From an uncultured Flavobacteriales bacterium (lineage in GTDB: Bacteria > Bacteroidota > Bacteroidia > Flavobacteriales_D > Sanyastnellaceae), in the NCBI GenBank assembly GCA_938074325.1, contig CALJFZ010000009.1:49666-113665 (forward strand): 64,000 bases of DNA, given 5' to 3'. The translations under genes were made by a program, and so were the position numbers. Positions 60,706-64,000 of the stretch are shown here, one piece after another. Under the pieces are notes generated by a model, which was not told the DNA's origin, made no database searches, and saw nothing but the letters and a program-made list of their open reading frames with translations. How positions within the stretch are numbered: the stretch's first letter is position 1; every line of letters begins with the position of its first letter.

Positions 60706-61098
60706 ATGAAAGCAAAACTTGCCATGACCATCCTCGGGGCGTACAATACGCTCATGGCGATCATGATGCTCACCATGCCCGGAACCATGGGCGAGCAACT
60801 TGTCGGCGCCGAAAAGGCCGCCTCTGCACCCGAAATGCTCGAAATGGGCACGATGTTCCATTATGGATTGGCGCCTGCGCTCCTGATGATCGGTTTGATG
60901 CTTATCCTTTCGCGCACAGCAGCCATCGAAACCGCCAAGCAAATCCTTTTGGCCTATGTCATCGCCAACGCGGTGCTGCTCGGGGTATACTTCGGCGTGT
61001 TCACCAACCAAGACGCCATTCAGTTCAGCCCGGAAATGGCCGCTCCGGATGTCATTGCGTTCGGGTTGGCGCTGTTTGCCTACTTCAAAGGGAAATAA
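60706..61098 (+). CDS. Small integral membrane protein, unknown
   Basis: 130 residues from ATG 60706. Four hydrophobic segments: about 5-25, 50-68, 78-98 and 108-125. Met-rich near the N-terminus (LMAIMMLTMPGTMGEQLVGA). No family recognised with certainty. Its TAA overlaps the start of the downstream SnoaL-like lipoprotein gene (TAATG), so they are translationally coupled and probably act together. Confidence 0.7.
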   Translation: MKAKLAMTILGAYNTLMAIMMLTMPGTMGEQLVGAEKAASAPEMLEMGTMFHYGLAPALLMIGLMLILSRTAAIETAKQILLAYVIANAVLLGVYFGVFTNQDAIQFSPEMAAPDVIAFGLALFAYFKGK

Positions 61099-61967
61099 TG
61101 CAGCGGTCCCTACAACACCTCGCGATCGCGATTGCCACCTCAGCCATGCTGTTCATCGGCTGTGCCACTCCTGACGGCAGCGGCGACTCGTCAGGAAAGG
61201 AGAATGCCGGCTATGTCTGGGGACGCGCCGGTGTTTGGAACATAGGCGACAACGCGACAGCTGAAGTTTGGCAGCAATGGACCTCTCATTTTGATGCCGA
61301 AAATCTGGACGGTCTTTTGTCCCTCGCACACGATTCGATTTCCATCGAGTTGAGCCCGACTGAACAGATTGAGGGCATCGCCGCCTTTGAGCAACGCATC
61401 GGCAACTGGTTTAAAGCGGCCGATGTTTCAATGAATGCCATCTGGTGTGTTCCGATTCAATTCCACGAAGAAGACGGCACGCCGGACAATGGCAACTGGC
61501 TTCTTGCCGGATACGAATTCACATCTGTTCAAGGCGACACCACGACATTTATGGACCGACACGCCAACGTGCGCATCGAAGACGGTAAGATCCGCTACGC
61601 AAAGATCTATACCCACGAAGAACGCAGTGCTGTAAACCGCTCGGTTACCCTCTCGGTTGACATGAATGGATATGAAGGCGAATACAGCAGTGTCAACGTT
61701 TACGGATTCTTCAACAGCTGGTGTCCATCATGCACAGAAATGGCTGATGAAGACGGTGACGGCGTTTACACGGCAACAGTTCAAGCCACTGAAGGCGAAA
61801 TGGAATACAAGTTCACCTTGGACGGCGGCGTTGACTTGCAGGAAATGTTCGAACCAGGAACAGCCTGCACGAAAACCACCGGTGAATACACCAACCGCTT
61901 GACGCAAGTTGAATCAGACTCCGCTTTGCCAACCGTATGCTTTAATGCGTGCGGCGCATGCGAATGA
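61098..61967 (+). CDS. Lipoprotein with SnoaL-like and carbohydrate-binding-like domains
   Basis: 289 residues. Lipobox LFIGC, Cys22. An N-terminal NTF2/SnoaL-like domain (about 55-175) has WQQWTSHFDAENLDGLLSLA and FMDRHANVRIEDGKIRYAKI. The C-terminal domain (about 180-289) has SSVNVYGFFNSWCPSCTEMA, DEDGDGVYTATVQATEGEM, EYKFTLDGG and PGTACTKTTGEYTNR, wording of the AMPK/CBM48-type glycogen-binding fold frequent in Bacteroidota lipoproteins. It ends in a Cys-rich CFNACGACE. Coupled to the upstream membrane-protein gene. Confidence 0.8.
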   Translation: MQRSLQHLAIAIATSAMLFIGCATPDGSGDSSGKENAGYVWGRAGVWNIGDNATAEVWQQWTSHFDAENLDGLLSLAHDSISIELSPTEQIEGIAAFEQRIGNWFKAADVSMNAIWCVPIQFHEEDGTPDNGNWLLAGYEFTSVQGDTTTFMDRHANVRIEDGKIRYAKIYTHEERSAVNRSVTLSVDMNGYEGEYSSVNVYGFFNSWCPSCTEMADEDGDGVYTATVQATEGEMEYKFTLDGGVDLQEMFEPGTACTKTTGEYTNRLTQVESDSALPTVCFNACGACE

Positions 61968-61984
61968 GTGATTCTAATTCGGAA

Positions 61985-62014
61985 AAAGAAAGGCCGCCTT
62001 GTGTGGCCTTTTTT
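61985..62014 (+). terminator. Intrinsic terminator after the SnoaL-like gene
   Basis: AAAGGCC (61989-61995) / GGCCTTT (62005-62011), then three more T. The A-run on the left means it may also serve the cupin gene on the minus strand, which ends at 62021. Confidence 0.82.
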
Positions 62015-62020
62015 GTTGGG

Positions 62021-62380
62021 TCAAATGCGCGCACAGCGATCTACGCGCAACGGAGTGTCCACCCCGCCGGTATGGTCGGTTGATGCCGGCTCCAAAAGCA
62101 TAATCCACGTATCCGGGGCCGCTACCGGGCAGTGCTCAACGCCCGCAGGCACCACGATCATCTGGCCAGCGCCCACGTGCTGAACCGAATCGCGAAACCG
62201 CATCTCCAATTCACCCTTTACCACATAAAACAGCTCGTCTTCCTCATCGTGCGAATGCCACACAAACTCCCCCTCAATCTTGGCCAGTTTGACCTGTTGA
62301 CCATTGAGCTCCGCCACCACGTGCGGGGTCCATTGAGCATCAATCAATCCGTATTTCTCGTTGAGGTCTATTGTTTGCAT
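62021..62380 (-). CDS. Cupin-domain protein
   Basis: 119 residues, a single cupin barrel. Motif 1 is visible as FVWHSHDEEDELFYVVKGELEMRF (two His and Glu, the metal ligands) and motif 2 as GQMIVVPAGVEHCPVA (the third His). Likely a small metal-binding protein; substrate unknown. The C-terminus has LLEPASTDHTGGVDTP, a phrase common in bacterial mannose-6-phosphate-isomerase-like cupins. It follows the bestrophin gene after 11 bases on the same strand. Confidence 0.88.
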   Translation of the reverse strand: MQTIDLNEKYGLIDAQWTPHVVAELNGQQVKLAKIEGEFVWHSHDEEDELFYVVKGELEMRFRDSVQHVGAGQMIVVPAGVEHCPVAAPDTWIMLLEPASTDHTGGVDTPLRVDRCARI

Positions 62381-62391
62381 GGCTGATGCGT

Positions 62392-63249
62392 TTACGTGCG
62401 GCCGAGGATTTCTTCCACGTTGCCTTGAATGGTCTCACACAGCCCGTCCAGCGGCAGGTCGTTCTCGTCCACCCCGAACGGATCCTCGATTTCCTCCGCG
62501 ATGAGCTCCACACTGACGAGGATGTAAAAGACCAACATCACCACCGGAACGCTCCACCACGCGAACGTCGCCACGAACCCGATGGGCAAGGTGACCACGT
62601 ATAGGAAGATGAATTTCTTGAGGAACATACTGTAGCTGTAAGGCACCGGCGTTTTGAGGATGCGCTCACATGCCCCGAGGATGTCGACCATGCGCTCGAG
62701 GTTTTGGGCGATGAGCCAATGTTGTTGGTCCGTGAGGTCACCGGCCTTGAGCATGGCGTTTGCGCGGCGTTCCATGCCCTGTGCCCAAGCATTGGGGACG
62801 TGAGCAGCAGCCGTGAATTCCGCGACGTTGGGTGCTTCGGGGTCGCCCAGTTGATTCGGTCGCAAGTGGTCGCGCAGCGCCTTTACAAATCCTGGAATCG
62901 CCTCTGCGAAATGTGCCTGTGCCGCCGGGTCATCCGAAAACTCGCGCACGCGAATGGCCAGTGTGCGTGATACATTCACCAATCCACCCCATTGCTTGCG
63001 GCCCTCCCACCAGCGATCATAAGCGGTGTTGGTTCGGAAAACCAGAAACAAGGACAGCACGAATCCGAGCAGTGAGTGCACCACATTGCTCACCTCCATG
63101 GGCTCTTCTAACACCTCCAACTCCACGTAGCAGATGGCAGCTGTGAACAATCCCATCGCCGCCATTGCGGGCAACAACTTGCGAATGACCTGGCGGTTGT
63201 AGGCGTGGAAAATGAGGCTGAACCAGCTTTTGGGGTTGTAGTGAATCAT
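62392..63249 (-). CDS. Bestrophin-family channel (UPF0187)
   Basis: 285 residues from ATG 63249. Bacterial bestrophin homologue, an inner-membrane ion channel. MIHYNPKSWFSLIFHAYNRQ begins the domain; LLGFVLSLFLVFRTNTAYDR and WWEGRKQWGGLVNVSRTLAI are the conserved blocks after the first membrane segments; PVPYSYSMFLKKFIFLYVVT and LVFYILVSVELIAEEIEDPF are in the C-terminal half, with DENDLPLD at the end. The longer frame seven codons upstream starts with GTG and is less likely. Confidence 0.93.
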   Translation of the reverse strand: MIHYNPKSWFSLIFHAYNRQVIRKLLPAMAAMGLFTAAICYVELEVLEEPMEVSNVVHSLLGFVLSLFLVFRTNTAYDRWWEGRKQWGGLVNVSRTLAIRVREFSDDPAAQAHFAEAIPGFVKALRDHLRPNQLGDPEAPNVAEFTAAAHVPNAWAQGMERRANAMLKAGDLTDQQHWLIAQNLERMVDILGACERILKTPVPYSYSMFLKKFIFLYVVTLPIGFVATFAWWSVPVVMLVFYILVSVELIAEEIEDPFGVDENDLPLDGLCETIQGNVEEILGRT

Positions 63250-63341
63250 CTGTGAGGATTGTGTCACCAAATTAGAGCGAAACCGCGGAAAAGACAGCGC
63301 TGACTGTTCTCGGTGTCAAGCTTTGCCCCAACTTTGATCCC

Positions 63342-63773
63342 ATGGAGGCGATTGGTTTTCTCGTCTTGTTTGCGTCGTCGTTCCTCGCGGCCACTGTTGT
63401 GCCATTCAGTTCGGAAGCGGTATTGGCGGCGATGCTGCTGAATGGCGGCGATCCATTCGCCTGCCTCGTCGTGGCGACAGTGGGCAACACGCTAGGCGGG
63501 ATGACGGGGTATGGATTGGGCCGGTGGGGGCGTCGCGCGTTCAAGGAAAAACGATCTGAACTGAATGAGGCGCGGCAACAGCGCTGGCTGGGCTTTGTCG
63601 AACACTACGGCAGCGTTGCAGCGCTTGGATGTTGGTTACCTGGCGTCGGAGATTTCATCGCCGTCGCCTTGGGCGCATTGAATACGCGGTGGCTTCCAAC
63701 GCTTGTTTGGATGGCAATCGGAAAAGTAGCGCGGTATGCGGTGGTGGTAGGCGTTATACCAGCAATCGGTTGA
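63342..63773 (+). CDS. YqaA-type (DedA/SNARE-associated) membrane protein
   Basis: 143 residues, short form of the DedA/VTT superfamily. Hydrophobic segments lie at about 3-25, 38-55, 90-110 and 120-140. The sequence SSFLAATVVPFSSEAVLAAM, GNTLGGMTGYGLGRWGRR and WLPGVGDFIAVALGALNTRW shows the two half-helix G/P-rich motifs of the family. DedA-type proteins are linked to lipid flipping and membrane potential homeostasis; YqaA itself is not well characterised. Divergent from the bestrophin gene. Confidence 0.87.
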   Translation: MEAIGFLVLFASSFLAATVVPFSSEAVLAAMLLNGGDPFACLVVATVGNTLGGMTGYGLGRWGRRAFKEKRSELNEARQQRWLGFVEHYGSVAALGCWLPGVGDFIAVALGALNTRWLPTLVWMAIGKVARYAVVVGVIPAIG

Positions 63774-63781
63774 AGTGACAG

Positions 63782-63853
63782 TAGCCCCGCCGAGAATCGA
63801 ACTCGGATCTAAAGTTTAGGAAACTTCTATTCTATCCATTGAACTACGGGGCC
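63782..63853 (-). tRNA. tRNA-Arg (anticodon CCT)
   Basis: Minus strand: acceptor GGCCCCG / CGGGGCT (first pair G-U), D arm with GTTC AATGGATA GAAT, anticodon arm GAAGT TTCCTAA ACTTT with CCT, T arm CCGAG TTCGATT CTCGG, discriminator A. No CCA encoded. Confidence 0.93.
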
Positions 63854-63909
63854 ATCGCCAGTCGGCTCGCGGCTCTTGCATACACAGGCCCGAGGGCGGA
63901 GGGAAAAAG

Positions 63910-63983
63910 TGCGCCCAGTAGGACTTGAACCTACGACCAATGGATTATGAGTCCACTGCTCTAACCAACTGAGCTATGGGCGC
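63910..63983 (-). tRNA. tRNA with CAT anticodon (Met elongator or Ile2)
   Basis: Minus strand: acceptor GCGCCCA / TGGGCGC, D arm GCTC AGTTGGTTA GAGC, anticodon arm GTGGA CTCATAA TCCAT, variable loop TGGTC, T arm GTAGG TTCAAGT CCTAC, discriminator A. It is not an initiator (normal first pair, no GGG/CCC anticodon stem). The TTGGTCG variable region and TTCAAGTCC resemble E. coli tRNA-Ile2, whose C34 becomes lysidine, but elongator Met cannot be excluded. Confidence 0.9.
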
Positions 63984-64000
63984 GCTTTTCAGCCGCAAAG

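Overview
The window reads as the chromosome of a Bacteroidota bacterium, most likely a free-living aquatic member of Flavobacteriales (Cryomorphaceae, Schleiferiaceae or Crocinitomicaceae-like). The signs are secreted proteins with type IX secretion (T9SS) style C-termini, GCTD...ACN(Y/F)D...DGSC cysteine repeats, the yicC-gmk-nadD and prs-rplY-pth gene orders, a DnaG without the usual zinc ligands, and many promoters with the Bacteroidota -7 box TAnnTTTG lying only a few bases before the start codon. Most of the window is moderately GC-rich and densely coding. Family assignments rest on motifs read by eye; no database search was run.

Layout. 0-12 kb: an acpP fragment, an MlaE-MlaF lipid-transport pair coupled to an iodotyrosine-deiodinase-like flavoenzyme, a tiny lipoprotein plus mannose-1-phosphate guanylyltransferase, fumC, prfB, recX, a DUF349 protein, a polysaccharide deacetylase and leuS. 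12-19 kb: secreted or surface proteins (a GCTD-repeat T9SS protein, a 14-residue SHAEG-repeat fibre-like protein, an OmpA lipoprotein, a DCGG-repeat lipoprotein), tRNA-Gln and an aldehyde dehydrogenase. 19-32 kb: recJ, mscS, dnaG, a candidate small RNA, a two-component system, a TonB-like protein, prs-rplY-pth and yicC-gmk-nadD. 31-46 kb: prenyl synthase, a MORN-like lipoprotein, a glucosaminidase/LysM protein, the tyrosine catabolism pair hmgA-hppD, a tandem ABC ATPase, crotonase-dut, an envelope operon (nucleotidyltransferase, TPR lipoprotein, DUF4292, EnvC-like) and feoB with a convergent feoA.

48.1-50.05 kb is an AT-rich mini-island lying against the 3' end of tRNA-Val. It carries a CadC-like ArsR regulator with two palindromic operators around its promoter, a MerT-HMA fusion and a GDCCVxC protein. 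A decayed copy of the tRNA 3' end marks the far edge and a second, more damaged copy lies inside, which is the geometry of tRNA-targeted integration. No integrase and no merA are visible.

50-64 kb: a fatty acid desaturase, a block of large secreted proteins (M43 metalloprotease, a protein with a PID-CTERM-like tail operonic with a 930-residue surface protein, an OB-fold T9SS protein, a PKD-like T9SS protein), DoxX, two SnoaL-like lipoproteins, cupin, bestrophin, a YqaA-type membrane protein, and tRNA-Arg and tRNA-Met/Ile2.
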